Source: Dactylosporangium siamense (GTDB taxonomy: Bacteria > Actinomycetota > Actinomycetes > Mycobacteriales > Micromonosporaceae). Taken from it: a stretch of DNA of 64,000 nt. A model generated the notes under the pieces. The model did no database searches, was not told where the DNA came from, and worked only from the letters and a program-made list of their open reading frames with translations. This document shows positions 1 to 10,812 of this stretch, piece after piece. Where the stretch lies: positions 1-64,000 of the forward strand of contig NZ_BONQ01000038.1 of the NCBI RefSeq assembly GCF_016862795.1. Direction: 5' to 3'. Position 1 is the first letter of the stretch. Each line of letters begins with the position of its first letter. The translations under genes were made by a program, and so were the position numbers.

Positions 1-239
1 CGAGGGCACGGACCGGAACCACGCCACCCTGTCGCGCGGCCCGCCAGGGCCGTGCGGAACCACCGAGGCCCCGAGGACCGACACCAGCGAGGCTCCAAGC
101 GAATGACCCTCACCAGGACCTCAACAGGCAGCTACCAACAGGTTCTTCGGGAAGAACGCACCACAGCACCGGAAAGCAGCGAGCCATCCGGACATGCAAC
201 CCCCCCCCAGGCCTGACGACCCAGCGGACCAGGAAACAG
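1..239. other. non-coding stretch downstream of ligA
   Basis: No convincing reading frame starts or ends here, and base composition is less codon-like than in the neighbours, with a run of nine C around position 205. The one structure I see is a short perfect hairpin at 142-157, GTTCTTC-GG-GAAGAAC. It lies about 85 bases past the ligA stop on the minus strand and could be a weak terminator. The window edge cuts the region, so a gene to the left cannot be excluded. Confidence 0.5.
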
Positions 240-2366
<2,127 letters not shown>

Positions 2367-2393
2367 TTACCGCCCGGGTACGACAAAAAATCC

Positions 2394-3344
2394 CTACAGA
2401 TGGTCCGTGAGCCGGCGCCCGGCGTCGCGCACGGACCGCAGGACGGCAAGAGGCGGCACCGAGATGCCGCACGGCGGCGTGACGACCACCTGCACCGGCA
2501 GCGCGCTGAGCGGGAACCCGAGCTTGCGCCACAGACCCCGGACGGCATCCGCCGGAGACGGCCCGGACACCCCGGCGAACAGACCCGCACCCTCATCGAG
2601 GAACTCGCCCAAAGCGTCCAAGTCTGAAATGAGCGACAGATCCAAGGCAACCGCCATGGCGCCCGCCGTGCGCAGCAGAGAAAGCGGCACGTCAGCCGCG
2701 CAGCAGTGCACCACCACCGGCACATCAGCCGCCGAGATCACCGACGCCAGCGACGAGCGGGCCAACGACGGATCCACGGAACGCAGCGTGGCGTACCCAC
2801 TCTCCGACGGCACCCGCCCCGCCAGCACCGCGGGCAGTGACGGCTCGTCGATCTGGAGCAGGATCGTCGCCTGCGGCAGCCGCGCCCGCACCGACGCGAC
2901 GTGCAGGGCCACCCCATCGGCGAGGGAAGCGGCAAGATCGCGGGTTGCCCCGGGATCACGCAGGACGGCCCCGCCGATCGGCAGTTGCAGCGACGCGGCA
3001 AGCGTCCACGGCCCCGGCACCTGGATCTTGAACAGGCCGCCGAACTCCGACGCCTGCGCCGTCATCGTGTCGAGGTCGCGCTCCAGGTAGTCGAGCCCCA
3101 CCCGCAGGTCGTGTCCGGGGCGGGAGGCGACGCGCCAGCGGCCCGCGTAAAGCTCGACGGGCAGCTCGGTCAGCAGCGCGCCGCCCCGGCCGATCATGTC
3201 GGCGCCGGGTCCCCGGTCCGGCAGCTCCGGCAGGTGCGGCAGGTCGGGCAGCTCGCCGAGCACGATCCGCTGGGCTTCGGCGATGTCGGTGCCGGGCATG
3301 GACCCGATCCCGGTGGCGGACCCCGCCGGCCAGGGAAATGTCAT
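2394..3344 (-). CDS. MetE-like (cobalamin-independent methionine synthase C-terminal-like) protein
   Basis: A 316-residue protein of the UROD/MetE-like TIM-barrel superfamily, often annotated 'methionine synthase'. It opens with the family pattern [13 protein letters not shown] and has two cysteine-bearing motifs, [11 protein letters not shown] and VVTPPCGIS, that resemble the zinc-binding His/Cys sites of MetE. It is far shorter than true MetE (about 750 residues), so the substrate is unknown and methionine synthesis is not shown. Its start overlaps the mnmA stop by four bases (ATGA), indicating translational coupling. The same position between mnmA and ligA is occupied by a homologue in mycobacteria (from memory), which argues for a conserved role near thiol or one-carbon metabolism. 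Confidence 0.8.
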   Translation of the reverse strand: MTFPWPAGSATGIGSMPGTDIAEAQRIVLGELPDLPHLPELPDRGPGADMIGRGGALLTELPVELYAGRWRVASRPGHDLRVGLDYLERDLDTMTAQASEFGGLFKIQVPGPWTLAASLQLPIGGAVLRDPGATRDLAASLADGVALHVASVRARLPQATILLQIDEPSLPAVLAGRVPSESGYATLRSVDPSLARSSLASVISAADVPVVVHCCAADVPLSLLRTAGAMAVALDLSLISDLDALGEFLDEGAGLFAGVSGPSPADAVRGLWRKLGFPLSALPVQVVVTPPCGISVPPLAVLRSVRDAGRRLTDHL

Positions 3345-4411
3345 GAAGTTTCCGAAATGGTGGCAGAACCGAGCACGATGTCCCCGTCAGGTGAGGGCTG
3401 ATAGCAGACCATGGCCTGCCCGGTCGCGACCCCGCGCGCCGGCGACGCCAGCGAGGCCACCAACGACGAACCGTCGAACGCCACCGACGCCGGGAACACG
3501 GAGCCGTGGGCCCGCAGCTGGACGGAACACTCGACCGAAAAGTCCGAAGAATGCCAGATAGGCCGTGTCCCGACGACCGTGGACACCTCCAGCGCCGAGG
3601 CAGGCCCGACCGTCACCGTGTTCGTCGAAGGAGTGATCGACAGCACGTAGCGAGGGTTGCGATCCGGCGCCGAGATCCGCAGGTCCAGTCCTCGCCGCTG
3701 GCCCACGGTGTAGGCATATGCCCCCGCGTGCTGCCCGACGACCGCCCCCGTGGTCGCCTCGACGATGTCGCCGGGCTGGGAGCCCAGCCGATCGGCGAGG
3801 AACTTGCGGGTGTCGCCGTCGGCGATGAAGCAGATGTCGTGGCTGTCCGGCTTGTCCGCCACCGCGAGCCCACGCGAGGCAGCCTCCGCGCGCACAAGCG
3901 CCTTCGTCGAGTCACCCAGCGGGAACATCGCCCGGGACAGCTGCGCGGCGGTCAGGACCGCCAGGACGTAGGACTGGTCCTTGCCGTAGTCGACGCTGCG
4001 GCGCAGCAGCCCGTCGGCGCCGAGCCGGGCGTGGTGGCCGGTGACGACGGCGTCGAAGCCGAGGGCGACGGCGCGGTCCAGCACCGCCTCGAACTTGATC
4101 TTCTCGTTGCACCGCAGGCACGGGTTCGGCGTGCGGCCGGCCGCGTACTCGGCGACGAAGTCGTCGACCACCGACTCGTGGAACTGCTCGGCCATGTCCC
4201 ACACGTAGAACGGGATGCCGATCACGTCGGCGGCGCGCCGCGCGTCGCGGGCGTCCTCCAGGGTGCAGCAGCCCCGGGCGCCGCTGCGATACGTCTGCGG
4301 GTTGCGGGCCAGGGCGAGGTGGACCCCGGTCACGTCGTGACCGGCCTCCGCCGCCCGGGCGGCCGCCACCGCCGAGTCGACCCCTCCGGACATCGCCGCC
4401 AGCACTCTCAC
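3341..4411 (-). CDS. mnmA: tRNA-specific 2-thiouridylase MnmA
   Basis: MnmA activates U34 of Lys, Glu and Gln tRNAs with ATP and installs sulfur as 2-thiouridine. The N-terminal PP-loop SGGVDS is at residues 8-13. The catalytic cysteine pair is present: C98 in NPCLRC and C194 in [10 protein letters not shown]. The C-terminal barrel domains follow, and the 356-residue length is normal. Its sulfur source is plausibly the cysteine desulfurase encoded 20 bases upstream on the same strand. The stop overlaps the start of the MetE-like gene, so the three are probably co-transcribed. Confidence 0.96.
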   Translation of the reverse strand: MRVLAAMSGGVDSAVAAARAAEAGHDVTGVHLALARNPQTYRSGARGCCTLEDARDARRAADVIGIPFYVWDMAEQFHESVVDDFVAEYAAGRTPNPCLRCNEKIKFEAVLDRAVALGFDAVVTGHHARLGADGLLRRSVDYGKDQSYVLAVLTAAQLSRAMFPLGDSTKALVRAEAASRGLAVADKPDSHDICFIADGDTRKFLADRLGSQPGDIVEATTGAVVGQHAGAYAYTVGQRRGLDLRISAPDRNPRYVLSITPSTNTVTVGPASALEVSTVVGTRPIWHSSDFSVECSVQLRAHGSVFPASVAFDGSSLVASLASPARGVATGQAMVCYQPSPDGDIVLGSATISETS

Positions 4412-4431
4412 ACCAGAAGCCTAGCCAAGCG

Positions 4432-5598
4432 TCAACGCGATTTGACCGCGCCCGCCCGCCGCGCCCGCTCCACGGCGCCGGGCAGCGCCGCCACGAGCGC
4501 GTCGACATCGGAGACGGTCGACGTGTGCCCGAGCGTGAAACGCAGCGACGAGCGCGCCTCGGCGTCGCCGGCACCCATCGCGATCAGCACGTGCGAGGGC
4601 TGCGCCACCCCCGCCGAACAGGCCGAACCGGTCGAGCAGGCGATGCCCTGCGCGTCGAGCAGGAGCAGCAGCGCGTCACCCTCGCAGCCGGGGAACGAGA
4701 AGTGCGCGTTGCCGGGCAGCCGGCCCGTGGGATCGCCGTTGAGGATCGCGCCGGGCACCGCGGCGTGGACCCGGGCGACCAGGTCGTCGCGCAGCCGGCC
4801 GATCCGCTCGGCGGTCTCGCGCTGGGTCTTGACCGACAGCTCGACCGCCACGGCGAGGGCCACGATGCCGGGCACGTCGAGGGTCCCGGACCGCACGTCG
4901 CGCTCCTGGCCACCGCCGTGCAGCAGCGGCGTGCACTCGACCTCCCGGCCGAGCAGGAGGGCGCCGACGCCGATCGGGCCGCCGATCTTGTGCCCGCTGA
5001 CGGTGAGCGCGGCGGCGCCGCTGGCCGCGAAGTCGACCGGGACCTGCCCGACGGCCTGCACCGCGTCGGTGTGGAACGGCACCCCCGCCGAGGCCGCGAG
5101 CGCCGCCAGCTCGGGCACCGGCTGCAGCGTGCCGACCTCGTTGTTGGCCCACATCACGGTGGCGACCGCCACATCGTCGCCGGACACGGCCTCCGCGAAG
5201 TCGGCGGCGGAGACCCGGCCCGACCGGGAGACCGGCAGCCACGTCACCGCCGCGCCCTCGTGCCGCTCCAGCCAGGTGACCGCGTCGAGCACCGCATGGT
5301 GCTCGACGGAGCTGGCCACGACCCGGTTGCGCCGCGGGTCGGCGGCCCGCCGGGCCCAGAAGATGCCCTTGGTGGCGAGGTTGTCGCTCTCGGTGCCACC
5401 GCCGGTGAAGATGACCTCGGACGGTCGGGCGGTGAGGGCATCGGCGATCTGCTCGCGCGACTCCTCCACCCGGCGGCGGGCCTGGCGGCCGGGAGCGTGC
5501 AGCGACGAGGCGTTGCCGACTGCACGGGCCGCGGCGACGAAGGCGTCGAGCGCCTCCGGGAGCATCGGCGTGGTGGCGGCATGGTCGAGGTACGACAT
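4432..5598 (-). CDS. cysteine desulfurase (IscS/NifS family, class V aminotransferase fold)
   Basis: A PLP enzyme that turns cysteine into alanine plus enzyme-bound persulfide. Counted from ATG 5598, the PLP lysine lies in TVSGHKIGG (about K204) and the catalytic cysteine loop is [10 protein letters not shown] (C321/C327), as in group I IscS-like desulfurases. The HHAVLDA and NNEVGT stretches bind PLP. An in-frame TTG at 5607 would add three residues; I prefer the ATG because [12 protein letters not shown] is the usual N-terminus. Directly followed by mnmA, it probably supplies sulfur for tRNA thiolation, and it could also serve Fe-S assembly. Confidence 0.93.
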   Translation of the reverse strand: MSYLDHAATTPMLPEALDAFVAAARAVGNASSLHAPGRQARRRVEESREQIADALTARPSEVIFTGGGTESDNLATKGIFWARRAADPRRNRVVASSVEHHAVLDAVTWLERHEGAAVTWLPVSRSGRVSAADFAEAVSGDDVAVATVMWANNEVGTLQPVPELAALAASAGVPFHTDAVQAVGQVPVDFAASGAAALTVSGHKIGGPIGVGALLLGREVECTPLLHGGGQERDVRSGTLDVPGIVALAVAVELSVKTQRETAERIGRLRDDLVARVHAAVPGAILNGDPTGRLPGNAHFSFPGCEGDALLLLLDAQGIACSTGSACSAGVAQPSHVLIAMGAGDAEARSSLRFTLGHTSTVSDVDALVAALPGAVERARRAGAVKSR

Positions 5599-5627
5599 CG
5601 GGCCCAAGCCTAACGGCCGCCCGCTCC

Positions 5628-6299
5628 TTACCGCGCTGCCGGTTGCGCGGTGATCACCACGTTGTCACGGTAGTGGCGGGTGCGCGCGTCGAATGGGCCA
5701 CCGCACGTGATCAGTGTCAGCCGCACCACGCCGTCCCGGGCGAAGTACCGCTCCAGCGGAACAGCGGTTTTGGCGAACACCTCCCTGGCCACGACGGTGA
5801 ACACGCGCACCGAACCGTCACTGCCCGTCACCTTCAGCACATCCCCGGGCGCCAATTCGCGCAGTCTGAAAAATGCCCCCTTGCCCTGCTCCGCGCTGTC
5901 GACATGCCCGGCGATCACGATCGAGCCCGCGGTCGCCTCCAGGCCGGGGCCGAAGCGATACCAGCCGACCTCGTCGACGCTCGGCGGGACCGCGAAGTCA
6001 CCCGTCGCGGCGTCGATGCCGACCGCGTCGACCCGTGCGGCCAGCTTCAGCTTGCCGATCTCCAGCCGCGCCGGCGCGACGACGGCGGCCCCGCTCGGCA
6101 ACGCCCCGCCCTGCACCGGCACCCCGCCGCTCGCCGGTGCGGCAGGGCTCGCGAGCGCCGACACGGTCGCACCGCCGACGCTCGGCGCCGGCTCACCGGA
6201 GCACCCCGGAAGGGCAAGAAGCAGCAGGGCCGCCATCGGTACGGCCTCGGCCAGGCGCGCCCCGGTACGGAGCGCGCCTTCCCCGGTGGGACGGTGCAT
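5628..6299 (-). CDS. class F sortase, predicted lipoprotein
   Basis: A transpeptidase-fold protein of 223 residues with the sortase catalytic triad: H132 in IAGHVDS, C199 in LTLITCGG and R211 in HYRDN. The domain spans about 75-223 and matches the class E/F group typical of actinobacteria. The N-terminus is odd: [10 protein letters not shown] with C33 reads as a signal peptide II lipobox instead of the usual transmembrane anchor, and is followed by an Ala/Ser/Pro/Gly-rich linker. ATG 6299 shares bases with the TGA of the DUF4397 gene upstream (TGATG), so the two are translationally coupled. A longer frame to 6383 exists but would overlap the DUF4397 gene heavily. The substrate is unknown and the neighbouring surface protein is the obvious candidate. 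Confidence 0.87.
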   Translation of the reverse strand: MHRPTGEGALRTGARLAEAVPMAALLLLALPGCSGEPAPSVGGATVSALASPAAPASGGVPVQGGALPSGAAVVAPARLEIGKLKLAARVDAVGIDAATGDFAVPPSVDEVGWYRFGPGLEATAGSIVIAGHVDSAEQGKGAFFRLRELAPGDVLKVTGSDGSVRVFTVVAREVFAKTAVPLERYFARDGVVRLTLITCGGPFDARTRHYRDNVVITAQPAAR

Positions 6300-7117
6300 C
6301 AGGCGCGGACCCTGCGCCGCAGGACCACGCCGGCTCCGACGGCGGCGATCAGCGCGGCCGTCGCCAGGGCGTACCAGCCCCACGGAGTGCGCTGCTCGAG
6401 CAGGCCTCCGGTGCCACTGGGCACGCCACCCGGCGTCGAGTGCAGTCCTTCGATCTTCTGTGCCACGACCCCCAGCGTCTTGCCCTCGGCCGAGCCGACC
6501 GCGTAGACGATGGTCGAGGTGCCCTCGGCGAGGGTCAGGCTCGCCGCGGGGATCGCCACGGTGGTGGTGCCGGCCAGGACGACGTCGGCGCTGACGGTGC
6601 CGGCGGCGATGTCGGCCTTCGCCTCGTTGGGGTTGGTGAGGTTCTTGAACACGGGCTGTCCGCCGGCCCGCACGTCGACCGCGGGCGCCGCCGCCGTGTG
6701 CCGGACGACCAGGCGGGCCTTGCCGGCGGCGACCTTGCTCACGTCGTTGACGAACGGGGTGAGGGTCGGCTTGCCGTCGGCGGTCAGGTGGGCGACCAGC
6801 GTGATGTTCGCGTCCGCCGGGACCGCGGCCTGGTCGACCTTGATGATCGGGCTGCTCACCGGGTCACCCGGCTTCACGATCACGATGTCGTACTTGCCGG
6901 CCGGCAGGTCCAGCGGGCCGGCGACGGTGGAGGGCTGGAAGTTGTTCAGCGTCTTGGCGCCGTTGACGTAGACGTCGACCGGCTGGCCGGGGATGCCGTG
7001 CACGACCGAGACCTTCGAGGGCCCGGCCGCGTGCGCGGGGGCCGTGGCCAGGGCACCGGCGCCGACCGTGGCGGCGGCCACGACGGCGAGCCCGGCGAGC
7101 GTCCTGCGAATGCGCAT
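6299..7117 (-). CDS. DUF4397-domain surface protein with C-terminal membrane anchor
   Basis: A 272-residue secreted protein. The signal peptide is 1-30 (MRIRRT ... APAHA), followed by a DUF4397 beta-sandwich region beginning SKVSVVHGIPGQPVDVYVNG (about 34-215). A short Gly/Pro linker then leads to one transmembrane helix (about 247-266) with an RRRVR tail. No LPXTG-like sorting motif precedes the helix. Start 7117 is chosen because AAGGAG lies 9 bases upstream; the long frame to 7354 would run through the divergent promoter region. The function of DUF4397 is unknown. Coupling to a sortase and divergence from sigK/rskA suggest a cell-surface protein made under control of that sigma factor, much as mycobacterial SigK controls secreted MPT70/MPT83. 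Confidence 0.85.
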   Translation of the reverse strand: MRIRRTLAGLAVVAAATVGAGALATAPAHAAGPSKVSVVHGIPGQPVDVYVNGAKTLNNFQPSTVAGPLDLPAGKYDIVIVKPGDPVSSPIIKVDQAAVPADANITLVAHLTADGKPTLTPFVNDVSKVAAGKARLVVRHTAAAPAVDVRAGGQPVFKNLTNPNEAKADIAAGTVSADVVLAGTTTVAIPAASLTLAEGTSTIVYAVGSAEGKTLGVVAQKIEGLHSTPGGVPSGTGGLLEQRTPWGWYALATAALIAAVGAGVVLRRRVRA

Positions 7118-7155
7118 CTGGGGTGCTCCTTGTCTGGATGGAGTGACGGCCAGGG

Positions 7156-7182
7156 TTTCGCGGTGCGCCGCCGGGCCGGATG
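7156..7182 (-). promoter_or_regulatory. candidate SigK-type promoter for the DUF4397-sortase operon
   Basis: On the minus strand CATCC (7182-7178), a 17-base spacer and CGAAA (7160-7156) lie about 40 bases before the DUF4397 start. The same boxes with the same spacing occur on the other strand at 7209-7235. The pattern resembles what I recall of mycobacterial SigK promoters; no experimental evidence is available here. Confidence 0.45.
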
Positions 7183-7208
7183 CGGTGAGTGGAAATGGCC
7201 ACGAAGTG

Positions 7209-7235
7209 CATCCAGCGGACCCGTCCGCGCCGAAC
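7209..7235 (+). promoter_or_regulatory. candidate autoregulated SigK-type promoter
   Basis: CATCC (7209-7213), a 17-base spacer and CGAAC (7231-7235) lie about 55 bases upstream of the sigma factor ATG. They mirror the minus-strand copy upstream of the divergent surface-protein operon. This fits an ECF sigma factor that activates itself and its target operon. Confidence 0.45.
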
Positions 7236-7289
7236 ACGTATGCGGAAGTCCTCCCTTGAGATGCGATAGCTTCAGGACGTGCCTGTGCG

Positions 7290-7910
7290 ATGGCGGCAAC
7301 CACGGTGAGCTCGGCGAGCGTCGATGACACCACCGACGGCGACGACGGCTTCACGAGCCTGTTCCGGGCCGGTGACGAGCGTGCGCTGCGGCAGGCGTAC
7401 GAGCGCTACGGGCCGGCCGTGTTCCATCTCGCCGCCCGGGGCCTGGCGAGCACGACCGACGCCGAGGACGTCACCCAGGCCACCTTCGTCGCGGCCTGGC
7501 TCGGCCGGGAGGGCTTCGACCCCGCCCGCGGCTCGATGCTCGGCTGGCTGCTCGGGATCGCCCGGCGCAAGGTCGTCGACCAGATCCGCGCCACCGCCCG
7601 CGACGACCGGATCGCCGACTCGGTGCGGCGGCTCGCGCCCGTGGGCGAGGTCGAGGCGCCACCGGACCGGGTGGTCGACCGGCTCGTCGTCGCCGACGAG
7701 ATGGCCCAGCTGCCCGGCGAGCAGCGGCGGGTGCTGGAGCTGGCGTTCTACGACGACCTGACCCATCCGCAGATCGCGGCGGTGACGGGCCTGCCCCTGG
7801 GCACGGTGAAGAGTCACCTGCGGCGCGGCATGGCGAGACTACGCAGTCGATGGGAGGTGGACGGTGTCACATTTGGAGCCCGAGCGGCTGGTGCTTCTGG
7901 CGCTCGGTGA
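7290..7910 (+). CDS. sigK: ECF RNA polymerase sigma factor, SigK-like
   Basis: A 206-residue ECF sigma factor. Region 2 is seen at about 25-95 (AEDVTQATFVAAWLGRE, then GWLLGIARRKVVDQIRA). Region 4, with its helix-turn-helix, lies at about 135-190 (LPGEQRRVLELAFYDDLTH ... LPLGTVKSHLRRGMARLR). It directs RNA polymerase to extracytoplasmic-stress promoters. The anti-sigma gene begins 47 bases before its stop, the usual coupled arrangement. The link to SigK rests on the RskA-like partner and on the secreted-protein operon facing it; another ECF subgroup such as SigL is possible. Start 7290 has AGGACG about 10 bases upstream. Confidence 0.9.
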   Translation: MAATTVSSASVDDTTDGDDGFTSLFRAGDERALRQAYERYGPAVFHLAARGLASTTDAEDVTQATFVAAWLGREGFDPARGSMLGWLLGIARRKVVDQIRATARDDRIADSVRRLAPVGEVEAPPDRVVDRLVVADEMAQLPGEQRRVLELAFYDDLTHPQIAAVTGLPLGTVKSHLRRGMARLRSRWEVDGVTFGARAAGASGAR

Positions 7911-8820
7911 GGGGACCCTCGACCAGCACGAGACCGGCCACCTCGACACGTGCGGGCAGTGCCGCACCGAGATGGACGAGCTGCGCGGCGTGGCCGGCCT
8001 GGGCCGGCAGACGCAGCGGCTGCGGGAGCTGCCGCCACCACCGGAGCACGTGTGGCAGCGGATCCGCGCGGAGCTGGCGGCCAGCGACCGTGCCACGCCC
8101 CCGCCCGCGGTGACCCTGCACACCGACCCACCGCCGGCGATCCCGACCGGCGGGCAGCCGCGGTCCGGCGTGCCCGGAGCGCTGTCCGACGGCAGGACCG
8201 AACACCACGCGCTGATCAATGCGGCCCCGGTCGGCGGATCGGGCGCTCCGGGCCCGGCCAACGGCCAGGCCGGTCCGGTGCCCGGCGGCGACGAGGTCGG
8301 GCGGCTGCGGGCCGCCCGGCGTTCGGCCGGGCGGCGGGCGCCCGGCTGGCGCGCCACCGCCGGCATCGCCGCGGCCGCCGCGATCGTGGCGGCGGTCGTC
8401 GCCGCGGCCGGCACGGCCCTGGCCCTGCGGGACGAGCCGGCGGCCGCCCCGGTCGCGGCCTGCCCCGCCGGCGCGCCGAGGGTGTCCCTCGAGGCGCTGC
8501 CGGGCGCGCCCGCGGGCGCCGGCGGGTTCGCCTGCCTGGTGACCGTGGACGGCGAGCGGAAGCTGGTCGTGCACGCGGAGGGCATGCCGGCCCAGGCCGA
8601 CGGGGACTACGAGGCCTGGCTGCTGGACTCGACCAGCCTGCAGGGTCCCGGCCTGCGGATGCAGGCGCTCGGCCCGATGGGCGCCAAGGCTGACCAGCAG
8701 CTGAACGTGCCCGGCAACCTGGACCTGCACAAGTTCAACATCGTCGACATCTCCGCGGAGCCGCACGACGGCGACGCGACCCACTCCGGCAAGAGCCTGC
8801 TGCGCGGCACGCTGCCGTAG
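7864..8820 (+). CDS. rskA: anti-sigma factor, RskA-like
   Basis: A 318-residue single-pass membrane protein. The cytoplasmic N-terminus has the zinc-associated anti-sigma pattern H26-x3-C30-x2-C33 (GHLDTCGQC). A disordered Pro-rich stretch and a transmembrane segment (about 165-190, alternating A, I and V) follow. The extracellular C-terminal RskA domain includes DGDYEAWLLDS and SAEPHDGDATHSG. It should hold the sigma factor inactive until the outer domain is cleaved or senses a signal. The GTG start at 7864 is supported by GGGAGGTGG just upstream. The terminating palindrome lies 6 bases past the stop. Confidence 0.9.
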   Translation: MSHLEPERLVLLALGEGTLDQHETGHLDTCGQCRTEMDELRGVAGLGRQTQRLRELPPPPEHVWQRIRAELAASDRATPPPAVTLHTDPPPAIPTGGQPRSGVPGALSDGRTEHHALINAAPVGGSGAPGPANGQAGPVPGGDEVGRLRAARRSAGRRAPGWRATAGIAAAAAIVAAVVAAAGTALALRDEPAAAPVAACPAGAPRVSLEALPGAPAGAGGFACLVTVDGERKLVVHAEGMPAQADGDYEAWLLDSTSLQGPGLRMQALGPMGAKADQQLNVPGNLDLHKFNIVDISAEPHDGDATHSGKSLLRGTLP

Positions 8821-8826
8821 ACAGCA

Positions 8827-8876
8827 ATGATCCGGAAGACCTTGCACACAGGGGTACACAAGGTCTTCCGGATCAT
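8827..8876. repeat. dispersed palindromic element, copy 1 (convergent-gene spacer)
   Basis: Two perfectly complementary 18-base arms, 8827-8844 and 8859-8876, beginning ATGATCCGGAAGACCTTG, enclose 14 bases. The element fills nearly the whole gap between the ends of rskA and etfA. It shares the arm core TGATCCGGAAGA with copies at 30708 and 33596, also between convergent genes. A bidirectional terminator is the simplest role. Confidence 0.85.
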
Positions 8877-8888
8877 GAGCAGGGCGCG

Positions 8889-9839
8889 CTACTTGCGCTT
8901 GCGGATCTCCTCGGCGGCCTGCGGGACGACCTTGAACAGGTCGCCGACCACGCCGAAGTCGGCCAGTTCGAAGATCGGCGCCTCGGCGTCCTTGTTGACC
9001 GCGATGATCGTCTTCGACGTCTGCATGCCGGCCCGGTGCTGGATGGCGCCGGAGATGCCGAGCGCCACGTACAGCTGCGGGGACACCGTCTTGCCGGTCT
9101 GCCCGACCTGGAACTGGTGCGGGTAGAAGCCCGAGTCGACGGCCGCGCGGGACGCGCCGACGGCACCGCCGAGCAGGTCGGCCAGCTCCTCGACCAGCTT
9201 GAAGTTGTCGGCGCTGCCGACGCCGCGTCCGCCGGAGACGACGATCGAGGCCTCCGCCAGCTCGGGCCGGGCACCCTTCGCCTCGACCTTGCGCTCGACG
9301 ACCTTGGCCAGCTTGTCCTTGTCGGTCAGGGCGACCTCGACCTGCTCGACCGACGGGGTGGCCGGCGCCGGGGTGGGCGTGAGCGAGTTGGGCCGGACCG
9401 TGACGATCGGCAGGCCCTTGCTGACCTTCGACTTCACGATGGTCGAGCCGGCGAAGACGACCTGCGTGCCGACCCCGTCGGCGTCCAGGGCGACGACGTC
9501 GGTGAGCAGCCCGTTGTCGAGCTTGACGGCGACCCGGCCGGCGATCTCCTTGCCCTCCTGGCTCGAGGCGAGGAGGACCGCGGCGGGCGACACGCGCTGG
9601 ATCAGCGCCGCCAGGACGGTGGCCTTGCCGGCCACCAGGTAGCCGTCGAGGTCCTCGCCCTCGGCGGCGTAGATCTTCGAGGCGCCGAACTCACCGAGCT
9701 TGTCGGCGAGCGCCGCAGCCGACCCACCGAGCACGACGGCGGAGACGTCGCCGAGCGTCCGGGCCAGGGTCAGCATCTCGAGGGTGACCTTCTTGGCGAC
9801 ACCCTGGGAGGCCTCGACGACGACCAGTACTTCAGCCAT
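8889..9839 (-). CDS. etfA: electron transfer flavoprotein alpha subunit
   Basis: The 316-residue large subunit of the heterodimeric ETF, which accepts electrons from acyl-CoA and other dehydrogenases. The N-terminal alpha/beta domain ([20 protein letters not shown]) is followed by the C-terminal FAD domain with [20 protein letters not shown], the [20 protein letters not shown] segment and [12 protein letters not shown], all characteristic of EtfA. It lies 14 bases after etfB and is surely co-transcribed with it. Its partner dehydrogenases and ETF:quinone oxidoreductase are not in the window, but the acyl-CoA genes at 27 kb and 59-62 kb are consistent users. Confidence 0.96.
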   Translation of the reverse strand: MAEVLVVVEASQGVAKKVTLEMLTLARTLGDVSAVVLGGSAAALADKLGEFGASKIYAAEGEDLDGYLVAGKATVLAALIQRVSPAAVLLASSQEGKEIAGRVAVKLDNGLLTDVVALDADGVGTQVVFAGSTIVKSKVSKGLPIVTVRPNSLTPTPAPATPSVEQVEVALTDKDKLAKVVERKVEAKGARPELAEASIVVSGGRGVGSADNFKLVEELADLLGGAVGASRAAVDSGFYPHQFQVGQTGKTVSPQLYVALGISGAIQHRAGMQTSKTIIAVNKDAEAPIFELADFGVVGDLFKVVPQAAEEIRKRK

Positions 9840-9853
9840 GGTTTCGAACTCCC

Positions 9854-10633
9854 TTAGACGAACTTCTCGGAGGCCAGGTATTCGACGAGCTTGCTGCCGC
9901 CGTCGTCACCCGCGTCGATCTTGTTGCCGGCCTGGCGCGGCGGGCGCTTGCTGTGCTCGACCACGGTGCTGGTCGCGCCGTCGAAGCCGACCTCGCCCGC
10001 GGCGATGCCCAGGTCGCCCAGCGACAGGGTCTGCAGCGGCTTCTTCTTGGCGGCCATGATGCCCTTGAACGACGGGTAGCGCGGGTCGTTGATCGTGTCC
10101 CAGACGCTGACCAGGGCCGGGGTCGAGGCGGTGACGACCTCGTAGCCCTCGTCGGTCTGCCGCTCGATGGTCAGCGAGGTGCCGTCGACGGTGAGCTTGC
10201 GGGCGCCGGTGAGCGCCGCGATGCCGAGCCGCTCGGCGATCATGTGCGGCAGCACCTGCACCCGGCCGTCGGTCGACTCCGCACCGCAGATGACGAGGTC
10301 GGCGCCCTGCTGGGCGATGGCGGCCGCGAGGACCTTCGAGGTGGCGACGGCGCACGAGCCGTGCAGCGCGTCGTCGACCACGTGGACGGCGGAGTCCGGG
10401 CCCATGGAGAGGGCCTTGCGGATCGACTCGGTGGCGCGGTCGGGGCCGACGGTCAGGATGACCACCTCGCCGCCGTGCGCCTCCTGGAGGCGGAGCGCCT
10501 CCTCGATCGCGTATTCGTCCATCTCGTTGATCACATTGCTGGCCGACGCGCGGTCGACGGTGTTGTCGTCACTGCGCAGGTTGCGGTCCGCGCCGGAGTC
10601 CGGCACCTGCTTGACGAGTACGACGATTTTCAT
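9854..10633 (-). CDS. etfB: electron transfer flavoprotein beta subunit
   Basis: The 259-residue small ETF subunit that binds AMP and docks with EtfA. Signature stretches are KIVVLVKQVPDSGADRNL at the start, NEMDEYAIEEALRLQE, and the recognition-loop region PHMIAERLGIAALTGA followed by PALVSVWDTINDPRYPSF. An AGGAGG lies 14 bases upstream of the ATG, a slightly long spacing. First gene of the etfBA operon, divergent from a small Cys-rich gene. Confidence 0.96.
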   Translation of the reverse strand: MKIVVLVKQVPDSGADRNLRSDDNTVDRASASNVINEMDEYAIEEALRLQEAHGGEVVILTVGPDRATESIRKALSMGPDSAVHVVDDALHGSCAVATSKVLAAAIAQQGADLVICGAESTDGRVQVLPHMIAERLGIAALTGARKLTVDGTSLTIERQTDEGYEVVTASTPALVSVWDTINDPRYPSFKGIMAAKKKPLQTLSLGDLGIAAGEVGFDGATSTVVEHSKRPPRQAGNKIDAGDDGGSKLVEYLASEKFV

Positions 10634-10812
10634 CGCGGTCCGAGGTCCTCCTGCTTGACAGTCGCCGCGTCATCGCGGCCCACTTGCGCCCCACGTTACG
10701 GCTCAACTCCGGCGGTAACAGGTTTGCCTCCCGGATGTTACTCGACAGTAGGTTGAGAAGAGCGGTGAAAACTGTCACCCGACGGCTCACCCTGAACCCG
10801 GGGGTGGGGGAA

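Noticed and set aside
185-215. C-run as part of a 6C-type structured RNA near the left edge
   Set aside because: Only one C-run is present and no pair of flanking stems can be formed.
8607-8876. Small frames beginning MIRKTLxT at the palindromes
   Set aside because: They arise because the palindrome itself contains ATG and reads similarly on both strands; no homology or ribosome sites support translation.
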